Assembly: GCA_018398765.1 (NCBI GenBank)
Contig: JAHBMJ010001992.1
Coordinates: forward strand, 1 to 23,901
Source of the DNA: Chromera velia
Lineage: Eukaryota; Sar; Chromeraceae
Direction: 5' to 3'
DNA: 23,901 nucleotides
Under the pieces are notes generated by a model. It was not told the DNA's origin, did not search any database, and worked only from the letters and a program-made list of their open reading frames with translations. Position numbers and translations under genes: made by a program. Below, piece after piece: positions 1 to 9,482 of this stretch (within the stretch, counting starts at the first letter, position 1; each line of letters starts with the position of its first letter).

Positions 1-1378
1 GGGGGGGGGCAGACAGCCTTACGAGAAAGTAGAGGAATTGATTCCATTCACATCCATTCATATGTGTGGAGAGGGACGCATCGGACACACGAGAACACAT
101 CACAATGCGGTCGACTGCAGTGAGATGCTGTTCTGCATAGCTCAACTGGAAAGTTCCGCAGCCACAAGAGCAGAGCAAGAGGGTGAGCCTGACGCTTTGG
201 CTACCGCTTTGGCCTCGCCTTTACCAGAAAAAACCGACAACGAAGCTAGGGAGTATTGCAGTCTGGAAATTGATCCCTAACACAGCGGGAGAAAAGAGGT
301 CAGAAGGGATATGAAAACAGGAACACAAACAAGTTGACTCAAACCCTGCAACAGCATTGTATGCAAAGCACTTACCTTACTTGAAAAAAGTCGCTGTGAG
401 AACTCGAAGAGAAGGCGCGAAACGGATGGAAAAGCGAAAAACCACCAGTTGGAATTCAAGAGCAAATCCGAATCAACCAGGAAGGGAGCAAGTTCAAGAG
501 CAGAACGCGTGGGCAGTCAGCCCAAGAAACCCAGTTAGAAATATAGACCCAACACAGAACGGACCAACAATTTGGAAACTCTGACAACCAATGGGTCGAG
601 TGTGGAACGTCTGAGCCTCTTAGAATCCTTTATGTCACTTCAATGACCCACAAAATGCACGCTCTCTTCTTCAAATCCTAAGTGGATTGCGAGTGTCGAA
701 AGGAATTTGCGTTCTGTTCACCCCCCTCAGGGCCAAGGCGTAACAAGGTTGTATGGCCGATGCCTATGTCAAAGCATCACGTCAATTCAGCCAGGCAGTC
801 ATCCTTGAGGGTTACAGAACCGTGAAGGTTCATTCACTGAGAGAGGAGGGGGAGGCCGAAGAGATGAGGTCACCCTCCCAAAACATCCCAAAAATTATAA
901 GCGTTTCGGGTGCGCAATGGTGCGCCGTCTCCGCGTCATCCGTCATGCACCGTGTGACGCACGCAGTGCACGGACCAGTCCGCGGCTGGCGCGCGGTCCA
1001 TGCACCGCGGCCGCGCGTCCTGCATGGCCGGCCGGGGGCCGCATGCACAGTGTTCATGTTCGGCAAAATTTGTTCGGCCGGATGCAGCAACCTCAGCAAC
1101 AGCCATAATTTTCGGCTTGAAGCCCTTTTCTTTTTGTTCAAGTGATCGATGTTACATGATACAGACGTGATAAGATGTCGTGCATAAGGTCACTGTAACT
1201 GGGAGAATGGCATGGCATGCTGAGATACTGAGTGGGATCAAGAACTGTTTTTATTTGTGAATTCGCTGGCAGTCTCTCATCGGAGACGGCTCTTCCGTAC
1301 ATATCCGAGGGCGGCAGTAAAATCTCCCTTTGAATTTGCCAGAGTAGAAGAGCTGCCGTCACTTTGTACCAGTCAACT
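1..1378. other. Upstream region without a supportable gene
   Basis: Short open frames on both strands here (for example 38-280 and 357-584 on the plus strand) show no recognisable domain, no repeated family pattern and no phase-compatible splice sites joining them to another coding block. The stretch begins with a run of G at the window edge. The only structured part I see is the CpG-rich block at 905-1065, listed separately. The rest may hold the 5' untranslated part of the downstream gene or the edge of a gene outside the window. Confidence 0.5.
905..1065 (+). promoter_or_regulatory. CpG-rich block with repeated CATGCAC motifs, candidate promoter
   Basis: This block is far richer in CG dinucleotides than its flanks and lies 310-470 bases before the predicted start codon at 1379. 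It contains CATGCAC at 944-950, 999-1005 and 1042-1048, GTGCAC at 966-971, and an imperfect hairpin with arms TGCATGGCC (1021-1029) and GGCCGCATGCA (1037-1047). TGCATGCA- and GTGCAC-like words are known targets of AP2-domain factors in apicomplexans, relatives of the presumed host. Regulatory use here is inferred; no TATA box or transcription start can be fixed. Confidence 0.35.
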
Positions 1379-2978
1379 ATGTCTTCGCCGGATGCGGAAG
1401 AGATTGCCTGCAGAGATTTTGACTGGTCTCCTTATCTGAAATACGAAGAGTATGACCGTAACACCTACGTCGTCACTCTGTCACTTGCCCAGAGTGAGGT
1501 TGACGACAGAGCCCTCGACAGCTTCTCTGCTTGGATGTGGAATCAACTCATTTCACGCAGTGAGGTGTCAGAAGTCTTCTTCTTTGACCTCATGTTGCAA
1601 GGAAACCTGGTAACGAGCGGTGGACTCGAGGCAATCACGGTGCGTCAGCCTCTTGAAACAAAAAAAAAAGTGAGAATAAGTTCCCGTCTCCACTCAGAAC
1701 AGAGCCGGATTTGTCCGTCTCCATATGCCTCCTGCACATTGGTTCCCCACCAAATTATTGCTATTGACTTCCGCCTTGCCACTGATGCTTTGGGATTCTT
1801 TCCCTGTTTCTGTCCTTGCTTCTACAATCCAGTCTCCTCGTCTTGTGTCAGGGTCGTAGGTCTTCTCTTCTCGCTCTATCTCGAGTCCCCCCTGTCTGCA
1901 GAAAGTTTTCCTTGGTTTTTCTGACAAGATGAAACTGCTTCGGCTGGACGCTTCAAACAATCAAATCGATGACGCAGGTCGGTCTGTCTTCTGCTCTTCC
2001 GTTGCCTCTTACCGACAGTCGATTGGAAAACCTGTCTTTTGAATTTCGATTGTGCTATGTGTCTATCTGTCAGTCAGTCGATCTGGTTGATCGATGCATC
2101 ACGCCCTTGTCTTCCTTGCAGTCAGCTAGCCCTGTGCGGGTTCACGGCAAATTTCGGTTTCCGTCTGGCTCTGTCTGTCGATAAGTTACGTGGGGGGCTC
2201 AGAAGTGCTGGCATCGTAAGAAGCCGTGATACGAACTGTTCTGCCTCTTACCCTGTTATTGACTGATATTTCCCCCCCCTCTTCGATTGGCATTTTTTTC
2301 ATAATGATGACAGAATAAATGAATGAAATGCAGCAATCGGGAGCATCACAAGCCTCATAGAAACTCAAGAAACTCCGGTCGAGAAAATCGTTTTGTCGGG
2401 AAACCGAATCGGGAACTTCGGATTGGCATGTCTACTCGAGAGAATCCTGGAGGCGCAGGTCGGTATATGCATGCATGGAAGGGGGGGACAAACGAGAAAA
2501 CTGAATTGAATTTGTCATTGCGTGGGGGCAAAATTGGAAAATGCATTTGTTTTCCACTGTTGTCTACTCGTCCGGTCCGATTCGGCTTTTCGTCTTTGTC
2601 TCTTTGTACGTGGCTTCCCTTCGCTTCTCTTCATTTCTGCGTCTGTCTGCCGAGCCACCTCGTTCCCTCTCTTTCTCTTTTTTTTCGTCCCTGTGCCTGC
2701 CCTTCCTTTCCTTTCCCCTCCGTGCTTTGGACTGTATCTATTTGGTCCCCTCAGATGAGGTACCTGAGAGGTATCATAAGGGAGGGAGGGAGAGATTGCA
2801 TTCAAAAGAAAAGAGTCACCCACTTCAATTCAATCCCCCCCCGCGGGCACCGTCCCCGTGCAGGACCCGAACAGAAGCCCCGTGTATCCAGGGCAGGACT
2901 CCGAAAGGCACAAGGGTGCCCACATTGAGGAGGTGCCTCTGTTGCTTGAGGTCGAAGAGAACCCCTTGGAGATCTCTG
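1379..2978 (+). CDS. Gene A exons 1-4: leucine-rich repeat region
   Basis: Exon 1 (1379-1639, 87 codons) starts MSSPDAEE and ends GGLEAIT at donor GTGCGT. Exon 2 (1929-1977) encodes LLRLDASNNQIDDA and ends at CAG/GTCGGT. Exon 3 (2334-2458) completes that repeat and supplies the next, KIVLSGNRIGNFG, again ending CAG/GTCGGT. Exon 4 (2864-2978) begins DPNRSPV and contains PLLLEVEENPLEIS, a further LRR-like strand-turn. Phases run 0, 1, 0, 1. Each repeat is split at a similar place, after the conserved asparagine turn, which fits repeat-wise exon duplication. The coding potential of exons 2 and 3 is visible only when they are joined, since each is short and the flanking frames contain stops. Confidence 0.72.
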
Positions 2979-5900
2979 GTGGGCCTCCGTCTGTCTGTCT
3001 GTCTGTCTGTCTGTCCATGAAGAAAAGAAGGGAGAAGAAGAAACATATAGTCTCTCCGTCCGTCTGCCTGTCTGTCCATGAAGAAAAGAAGGGAGAAGAA
3101 GAAACATATAGTCTCTCCGTCCGTCTGCCTGTCTGCCGATGAAGAAAAGAAGGGAGAAGAAGAAACATATAGTTTCTCCGTCCGTCTGCCTGTCTGCCGA
3201 TGAAGAAAAGAAGGGAGAAGAAGAAACATATAGTCTCTCCGTCCGTCTGCCTGTCTGCCGATGAAGAAAAGAAGGGAGAAGAAGAAACATATAGTCTCTC
3301 CGTCCGTCTGTCTGCCTGTCTGCCGATGAAGAAAAGAAGGGAGAAGAAGAAACATATAGTCTCTCCGTCCGTCTGTCTGTTTGTCTGTCTAGAGGGAGAG
3401 AAAAAAGCGAGAAAAAGAGAGAGAAACCCTGCCCGACTTTATCCACTCATTGCTTGAGTGCCTGCCTGACTTCCTGTCTGCATGCAGAAGTCCTCTCCAC
3501 ATACTTTCAGGAGGAGTCGTGGTCCCTCTGCTTCTGCTCCCTCGACAGGTCGGCAAATCCCCCCCTTGCATGCCTTGCTCACTCGCTGTCACCCCTTAAT
3601 TCCTCCTGTCTCGTCCTCAGTCACGAACACAAAAGCATTTTCCGACGGGATGCATGAAAGGCCTTCTCTTCTCCCTCCGTCTGAGCTCTTCCTTCAATCC
3701 AAAAAAGGAAAGGCCTCCTCTGTCTTTCCGTCTATCTGTCTTTCTTCCTGCCTGCTTTTACTTCCGCAGGGAAGAGATGCAGGTCGACAGCTTCAAGAAT
3801 GGCGGCGGCATAAGCAGCAGAACTTCGGAAACGCAGACAGACGGAGACATGGAAAGAGCACCTGGAATTTCTTTGGCTCTGCTTGCGGAAGTCCGTCTGC
3901 CGTCTGTGGCTCACTCAGCGAAGGAGGGGAGGGAGGGCCACTTCTCCGGGGAAGAACAATCAGAACGACAGGAGGTGGAAGAGGGGAAATCCAATCAAGA
4001 TAGTGAAGGGGGGGGCGAGGTCGGCGAAACGACAGCGCAGTCTCTGAAGACTCCGAGTGCGTGTGCAGTGAGTCACAAAACGTCATCTGCTTGACTTTCT
4101 GTGCATTCATTTTATTTTTCACTCCCACGATCTTCTTCAGACTCTTGTTTCACGTACCTCTCTCATCTGTCTCGTTCGTTTCCGTTTGTTGCCGTCTGAG
4201 AGCAAGTCTACGTCGTCATATTCACCCCCGTCGGCTCATCTGTCTTTCTCTCATCCCATCTTCTCGCTTTCCCCGCAACTCTTTTTTCTTTCTTTCAGGT
4301 ACGAGTCCTTGCACCTCCCTCTAAGCCGATCTCGAACATCCACTCAGGGTTCTCTCCCATCATACACATTCCAGAAAACTTCAGGGAGGAAGGGGAAAAG
4401 GGGAATATACGCCAACAGCTTGCAAGCACCCACACCAATGGAAGCAGAGGGCACGGCAAGCGAGGGCCAGGGAGGCCGCCACGCTCATCCCTCTGGAGTG
4501 GGGGCACAAGTCCGACTGCCAGTGAGCGTACCGGTCTCTGGTCTCCTCTGTCAACAGCGAGGGAAACACACACACACAGAGACGACCTTCTGCTCTCCGA
4601 AGCTTTCCTTAGTCAAGCTGTGCACATCGGACTCCGCTCCGCAGTTCCGTCCTTCCAGATTCCTCTTTTCTCTCTCAACGGGTCTGCAGCACATTCAGAT
4701 TTGCAGCAGTCAATGCCTGAAAAGACTTCCCAGGCAGATGCGATGTGTCTCTCTGGGGTACCGAATGCGAATGCGGAGGCTGGAAAAGGGGGGGCGGTGC
4801 CGCGGCGGCGGGGCAGGCCGAGAGGGAGCAAGAACAAACCGAAGGGGGGGCACCAAGGGGCCAGGTCTACAGGTCTGTCGTCGTCGTTCGGCGACCTTTC
4901 CCACTCTCTGGACATGAACCTGAGGCGGCGAGACGGGGGTGTGACTGCAGATGGGGGCATCATGCAATTAGAAGTCATGCGAGGTCGGGGAAGGGGGGGA
5001 GGAAGAGGGAGTCGGGGGGGAGGTATGGGAAGAGGAAGAGGAAGGGGAAGAGGGGGGAAGGCCGCGCAGCAGCAACAAGAGGACCCTCATCTCCTCCTCT
5101 CGACAGCTCATCCCAACCCCACGACTGTTTTTGTCCCTAGTTTTTCTTGTCCTCCTGCAAAGCCGCGGCATTCTGGGCAGAAACAACACAATGTGCAGGC
5201 ACGTATAGGCCCCCCTAGTGCTCAGGTCCGTCCGCAGTCTTTTGTCGCTTTTAGTGTTTCGTAGGTTTCGGTGACTGTTTTTCAGCCTTGTGTTTTTCGT
5301 TCCGCTGCTCTGGTCCAACTGTCTGTCTCTCTCCTCCCTCATGTGCTTACCGAGCCTGTGCAAGTAGTCGTAGTCGTTGTGCAACCTTTCTGGCCGTGCC
5401 TCATTTCCACTTTCTGCCGCATTGTTGGTCTTTTTTTCTAAAATTCTTTCTCTGAAAGGATTGTCTGCATGCCTTGAAATCTGCCTGCCTGCTTGCCTGC
5501 CAGCAGAGTGTTCAATCGACCCCCATCATGAACTCAAACCCTCCTGGCCGCGTGCCCTCCGCCTCTTCCACGACTCAATTTTCCTTTCCCTTTGGAAATG
5601 GGGGAAGTGTGAAGGATGTCAGTCGGCGAGCCACCATGCCCATCTTAATTCCTGCACAGTTCTGAATTACTCGACAGTGTGTATGCTTGTCTCAACGCTC
5701 GACGGGAAGAGGTTTTCTGCCTCTCTCTCTTTTCCGCGTGTTGACTCACCTGTATCACTTATTGACTTTTGTGCCTGTCTCCACGAAATAGTTTTTCCGG
5801 TACCTGTCATCCTGATCTGACTCGATCTGACTCCCAGCTGCTCTATCAGCATGCTTCCCTGCTTGTACCTGTATGCATGGATGGTGGAAGAAGGATGAGA

Positions 5901-6926
5901 ACACGCAGGTACTCTTTCAGACACCATGCGGATAGACCGAAAAGAGGGAATGCAGGCAAAGACGTCCAGCTTCACAATGCAGGCACCAGCAGGGACTTGC
6001 CTGCATCAGAAGACTTTTGCAATCTGGTGTCTGTCTCCGTTCCTTCCATCCCTCCTTCTCTGTCTGTCTCTGCCCAAGCATGCAGGTCGGCTTTGTCCGG
6101 ATTCAGCTACTCCCTCCCAGAGAGGGCGCCTCAACCTCAACTTCGGCCGCAGCGTCTGATGATGATTCAGGGGAGTCTCCTCACCAACAAACGAAGGGCA
6201 GCAGCCTGGGGAGGAATCCGGAGGAAGTACAGGACGAGGGAGGAATGCGAAGAAGAATTTCCTGTGACACTGACGAACATACGGTGAGTTAAAAGGTCAA
6301 GAAACAAGGCAGGTCAACATGTAGTACAGAAAGGGGGGTTGCATTTATTGGTACGGGTTTCTCTTTCCTCTTTCTCCCGTACTTTGTTCTCTTTCGTCTT
6401 TTCATGAATGCTCTTTGAACCACTTCCCCCTACTCTGTCATAAGTCTTTCAGACTGGGCTCAGTTCTGAATCTAGCTGCCTGAGTGCCTTGCCTCCGATG
6501 ACCAAGCTGAGCACTGAATGTGCACCGGCCTTGGATGAACACATAGATACTTGATTGGATTCAACATTTGATTTGCGCAACTCATTTCGATTTTTCTGCC
6601 TGAACTCTCTTTTATCTTGCTTCCTGCATGGAAAGAAGCCACAGAGATGCCAAAAGGAGCAGGGCAACAACGAAGAAGGGGTGAGTGCCTCGGGGAGAAT
6701 TGGGGTGTCCCCCTCAGATGCCTCGCAGCGCTCTTCTTTTTGGTCGATGACGAAGGGGGCTGGGGGAGTCTCTACTGCCACTCCAGAGGCCCACCCCAAG
6801 AGAGAGAGAGCGGCTCCGCAAGGAGGGACGACAGCTGAGGACAGAAAGAGCCCGAAGAGTATGCGGGGGGGGGAGGGACCCTCGTCTGTCCAAGACGGCC
6901 GGTGCTTGATTGATGCCGGCCGATGA
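1379..6926 (+). CDS. Leucine-rich repeat protein with AT-hooks and RG-rich tract (gene A, 10 exons)
   Basis: Predicted exons: 1379-1639, 1929-1977, 2334-2458, 2864-2978, 3488-3548, 3770-4067, 4299-5225, 5504-5617, 6086-6283, 6645-6926. Every junction keeps reading-frame phase and has a GT donor and AG acceptor; the product is about 809 residues. Residues 1 to about 200 carry ribonuclease-inhibitor-like leucine-rich repeats, with segments such as LLRLDASNNQIDDA and KIVLSGNRIGNFGLACLLE. Residues about 204-303 are acidic and polar. Residues 356-365 (KRGPGRPPR) and 472-485 (RRRGRPRGSKNKPK) are AT-hooks, which bind the minor groove of AT-rich DNA. Residues about 530-563 are RG/GRG-rich, then QQQQ. 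The C-terminus is low-complexity and polar. I infer a nuclear chromatin or nucleic-acid-binding protein that also binds a protein partner through the LRR. No family name is recognised. The start is the first ATG of the frame. The terminal exon and the absence of further exons are the least certain points. Confidence 0.7.
2989..3016 (+). repeat. (GTCT)n microsatellite in gene A intron 4
   Basis: About six tandem GTCT units start 10 bases after the exon 4 donor at 2979 and run straight into the 61-bp minisatellite. Every unit offers a GTCTGT word matching the local donor consensus, so alternative donors are available in steps of four bases. Confidence 0.85.
3017..3380 (+). repeat. 61-bp minisatellite, six copies, in gene A intron 4
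   Basis: The word ATGAAGAAAAGAAGGGAGAA starts at 3017, 3078, 3139, 3200, 3261 and 3326, giving a period of 61 bases with one spacing of 65 caused by an extra TCTG. Copies differ at a few sites (TCTGTCC versus TCTGCCG before the ATG; one TAGTTTC for TAGTCTC). Each unit is a purine-rich half followed by a CATATAGTCTCTCCGTCCGTC half. Because 61 is not a multiple of 3 and the minus strand lacks stops, the array gives long minus-strand open frames (2802-3446), which I take to be artefacts. Confidence 0.9.
3488..3548 (+). CDS. Gene A exon 5: 61-nt exon capping the LRR
   Basis: A short block between a CATGCAG acceptor and a GACAG/GTCGGC donor. Joined to exon 4 (ending 2978, phase 1) and exon 6 (from 3770, phase 2) it gives the continuous stretch PLEISEVLSTYFQEESWS and then LDREEMQ. 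It looks like the end of an LRR solenoid. An alternative model skips it and uses a donor at 2989 (CC/GTCTGT), which is also in frame with exon 6. I prefer inclusion because both of its splice sites are good and the joined sequence reads naturally; alternative splicing is possible. Confidence 0.55.
3770..4067 (+). CDS. Gene A exon 6: acidic polar linker
   Basis: A 99-codon exon between a CTTCCGCAG acceptor and a perfect GTGAGT donor. It is rich in Glu, Gly, Ser and Gln (for example EEQSERQEVEEGKSNQDSEG), without predicted secondary structure or a known motif. The two other frames either stop early or give arginine-rich, non-native sequence. It probably acts as a flexible spacer between the LRR domain and the DNA-binding segment. 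Confidence 0.6.
4299..5225 (+). CDS. Gene A exon 7: two AT-hooks and RG-rich tract
   Basis: The largest exon (309 codons), from a TTCTTTCAG acceptor, phase 0, to a CAG/GTCCGT donor. AT-hook 1 (KRGPGRPPR) lies at 4458-4484 and AT-hook 2 (RGRPRGSKNKPK) at about 4809-4844. The GRP core and flanking basic residues are intact in both, and the second matches the extended GRPRGSKNKP form. At about 4978-5075 comes MRGRGRGGGRGSRGGG and similar, an RG/RGG-type tract typical of nucleic-acid binding and arginine methylation. The remainder is Ser/Pro/Gln-rich. The open frame continues past 5225 to a stop at 5262-5264, so retention of the next intron would give a shorter protein. Confidence 0.75.
4985..5076 (+). 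repeat. Long G-rich purine tract within gene A exon 7
   Basis: An almost unbroken G/A run with several blocks of five to eight G, encoding the RG-rich segment. Four or more closely spaced G-runs could fold into a G-quadruplex in the transcript or coding strand. It may equally reflect only Arg/Gly codons of the GGG, AGA and GGA type. Confidence 0.6.
5504..6926 (+). CDS. Gene A exons 8-10: low-complexity C-terminus
   Basis: Exon 8 (5504-5617, 38 codons, containing STPIMNSNPPGRVPS) lies between CCAGCAG and GTCAGT. Exon 9 (6086-6283, 66 codons, containing SDDDSGESPHQQTKGS) lies between CATGCAG and GTGAGT. Exon 10 runs from about 6645 to the TGA at 6924-6926 and ends RCLIDAGR. All are phase 0 in and out, so each could be skipped without a frameshift. 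The content is Ser/Gly/Glu-rich and disordered. Exon 10 could also start at 6636 or 6639. A further small exon within 5930-6017 cannot be excluded. Exon 8 has a NAGNAG acceptor (5501-5506) that could add or drop one residue. Confidence 0.5.
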
Positions 6927-8269
6927 CACGGATTCCGCAACGGGAGGGAAGGAGGAGGAAGGGGAATGTGTTACTAAGCAATGCGCTACTATTCATAGGA
7001 ACCTTATTTGTTCGCCTTTCAATGGACTTAATTGGTACGTGGCTCTGCCTGAGGGGGGCAGAGAGAGCGTCTGTGATCGGGCCTCCTGGCTCGATGTATC
7101 AAATGAAGTTTAATTAAAAAACAGGACGGGTTTTGTGCCCTGCCTGCTGACACTATGCGCAATCAGTTCTCTGAAAGTTGTTGGGGGGTGAATTGAAGGA
7201 AATCATGCGCTTTTGTAATTCCGGTGGAAAAAGGAAAATAGCATGCAGGAGTCCGCAAGGGATTTCTCGACTTCAAGGGGGCTCTCTCTCTTGTCTTTTG
7301 TCTTCTTTCGTTTTTTCACCGCTGCCCGCCTCAATCCGTCCCGCTCCCCTTCCAAGCCTCCCTCCCTGCTTCGATCTACTATTTAAAATTTCCTTACCCA
7401 TCTTTTCGAAGACCGAGGGGTAGGAAGGGGGCAACGGCAGGGTCAGGAGGGTAAGCAGGGCACGGGTGTCATTTCATCCTCCTCGCCGTGTGCGACAGAG
7501 AAGTATGGTAGCTGTATGAATTCAGGTGACGCTCTTTGGTTTGGGTCAGGGGAAGGGGGGAGTGAAGGAAGAGGCTTGTTGGAGCTCAGCTGAGTGTATT
7601 TGTATCTGTCGAGGACGGAGTCAGCGGTGGTAGAGGTACTCCGCGTAGAGGTAGTCAGAAATGGCGCATTGGTAGAGAAAGTACAGAAAGGAAGGGGAAC
7701 ACACGGCGTGCACAGTAGAAAGAAGCACATCGATTCGATCAAAGCCGTGAAAAGAAAAAGGAACAAGCTGAATTGAAAGTCCAGCCGGGTTGTTAACGTG
7801 CAGCAGCACGGTCCCGTCTTGTCTTCCATTCTCGGTTCCCGTCTCTTTCTTTCTTTCCCTCTTTCTTCTTTCTCCTTTCAGGGAAACTGTGTACCCTGCA
7901 TGTCTCAGGTCTCTTTCTGGTAGAACAAGTCGATTGACACCATCTCTGCACCATTCTTACACATGCATTCACGCACTGGCGACAATTTCTATTCTTCTTG
8001 CTCCTTCTCTCGTTTTTTGGCGTTTAAATTGCGCGCGCGCGCGCATTCGGCGTGTGTTTTTGTACATGCGATTGCATTCCTGTGTTCCTCTTCACAGGCC
8101 CTCTTCTCCGGGAAGTTCTCCCTTTGAATATTATATTCCGTTCATGACGCCTGCTTTTGGTACGCCTATAGTAATACGCCTTGGCAAATTGACAGTGTAT
8201 TTACGGTGCCAGTGCAGCCACAGTCAGACACAAGTGACAGTCTATTGAAATTGATCACGCAGGTCCTGG
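6927..8269. other. Intergenic stretch after gene A, no supported gene
   Basis: It probably holds the 3' untranslated region of gene A and spacer. Open frames at 7178-7423, 7443-7829 (minus) and 7790-8248 have no recognisable domain; several follow pyrimidine-rich runs. An AATTAAAAAA-like A-rich run near 7110-7120 could lie near a polyadenylation site, but no canonical AATAAA is placed convincingly. A (GC)7 run at 8031-8044 is listed separately. Confidence 0.5.
8031..8044. repeat. (GC)7 alternating run
   Basis: Fourteen bases of perfect GC alternation after a TTTAAATT stretch. It is a sequence type able to adopt Z-DNA. It sits a little over 200 bases before the AT-rich island begins. Confidence 0.85.
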
Positions 8270-8601
8270 TGCCATACATGGTCAATAGGAAATTTCTCAA
8301 TTCTGTAAAAAGAAAAGAAAACATGAATTGTTACCGAGGTCCTAAATTAATCACAGGCTAGATGGCTAGCTAGATGATCATATACTGTGCTCTTGCACAC
8401 AGTCTTAGTACTAGTGTTTAGTGAACGTGTAATAGTCACGGCGGCAAAACACTAGCTATTTTATGCATATTACAGAACTAGTCACAGGCTTAGCTGAAGA
8501 AACTCAAAATAAGACAATACTAGCCTGAGGAGGTACGAGAAGGTAATAAAATAATAGTTATAACAATAGAAGAATGGGCTAGCCAAGCAGTTGGTTACTC
8601 A

Positions 8602-8625
8602 GTAGAACTTTACGTAGAACTTTAC
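8602..8625 (+). repeat. Perfect 12-bp tandem duplication
   Basis: GTAGAACTTTAC is repeated twice without gap or mismatch inside the AT-rich island. It could be a recent local duplication or a footprint; the flanks show no transposon between the copies. Confidence 0.85.
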
Positions 8626-8693
8626 ATTTATTTTAATTTTTTGCGCTATATATTATACTTACTGATTTAATATTGGAGTTTCATAATAACTTT

Positions 8694-8710
8694 CATGATT
8701 TAAAATCATG
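8694..8710. repeat. Short perfect inverted repeat
   Basis: CATGATT and AATCATG are separated by TAA, forming a 7-bp stem near the middle of the AT-rich island. It is too short to be called a terminator or an element end by itself. Confidence 0.7.
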
Positions 8711-9458
8711 AACCTAGTATAGTACTAGCACTAAATCCACTGACAGCAACTATATCAGCAACTGACTTAACATCTAGGTTAACATCTGTATTAATATCAA
8801 TTCTAGTATCAATTTTAAGCGAAGCCAATAACATGTCAATAAACATTTTATAAAAATATATAATTACTTTTTTAAATATAATTGATAGAATTTGCGGCTA
8901 CCTTCTTAATTACTATTTGCATCTAGAATTACATATCATTGATGCTAGCATTGCATGATGATATGATCTCAAAAATATATTGACAGATTACTGACTCTGA
9001 CTCATACATGCAACAGTTTTATACACGCCTAGGCAACTTGCAATTGAATTTGAATTTCATTGTTCTCAGTCTATACGGAGTTGTACAATTGGCTTGGCAG
9101 GTCTGCTTCAAGTTTTAAACAAAAACATCAACTGATAATCCAATGAGTCATGGATCGGATGACTGCATGCCAAGCGCAGAACAAGCTAAGATTTTGCATT
9201 TTTCTCGACTTCTGATTTTATATATATATATTTTCATTCTTTCTTGACTTTTTACCATTTTCACAGCATTTTCCTTCGCTGATCTGTTCCGCAGTTCGCA
9301 AGCAGGATTCTCTTTCCAGAGATTTGATCTTTTTTCTTTCACCTCGTGCGTTTTATCTGCTTTCTGCCTGCAGCTTCCCCTCACCCACCCCTCAACCTCC
9401 CCCTCCACAACGCTTTTCAAGCAAAAATATAAAATCTTAGAGGAGCTGAGACCTCAAC

Positions 9459-9482
9459 GGATGGATGGATGGATGGATGGAT
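9459..9482 (+). repeat. (GGAT)6 microsatellite
   Basis: Six perfect GGAT units followed by a degenerate tail (AGATGGG, then GATGGGTGGG). It is a simple tetranucleotide repeat in the intergenic region, with no function inferred. Confidence 0.9.

Larger units (their letters stand above)
8270..9130. other. AT-rich, CTAG-rich island between convergent genes
   Basis: Composition shifts abruptly to roughly one third GC, and no open frame over 60 codons is present in any frame. The four-base word CTAG occurs fourteen times between 8358 and 8948, far above what this base composition predicts and much denser than elsewhere in the window. Diverged internal repeats are visible, such as ATCACAGGCTAG (8351) against GTCACAGGCTTAG (8481), and ACATCTAGGTTAACATCTG. 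No coding remnant, terminal inverted repeat or target-site duplication could be identified. It may be a decayed non-autonomous mobile element, an organelle-derived insertion, or a structural element such as a replication start or matrix attachment site. Confidence 0.55.

Noticed and set aside
739-750. CGTAACAAGGTT, resembling the 3' end of small-subunit rRNA
   Set aside because: Only 12 bases match; flanking sequence has no rRNA similarity or expected helix, so it is a chance match.
2100-2200. Possible gene A exon after CTTCCTTGCAG at 2120
   Set aside because: In the phase set by exon 2 it hits TAG within three codons, whereas skipping to 2334 restores a perfect LRR sequence in phase.
2802-3446. 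Long minus-strand open frames (up to 214 residues) with DRQTDRRTERLYVSSSP-like repeats
   Set aside because: They are produced by the 61-bp and GTCT repeats, which lack stops on that strand in all frames. The locus lies within introns of gene A.
7443-7829. Minus-strand 128-residue frame and plus-strand frame 7594-7776
   Set aside because: They have no domain and no phase-compatible splice partner, and the N-terminal part of the minus frame is a translated pyrimidine run. A terminal exon of gene A here cannot be excluded but is not supported.
8270-9130. AT-rich island as a retrotransposon or DNA transposon with coding capacity
   Set aside because: No open frame above 60 codons, no reverse transcriptase, integrase or transposase motif, and no terminal repeats found by eye. 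It is kept only as a compositional anomaly.
9148-9420. Minus-strand 90-residue Lys/Glu-rich open frame
   Set aside because: No homologous pattern; it is the reverse of a pyrimidine-rich stretch with a (TA)6 repeat inside it.
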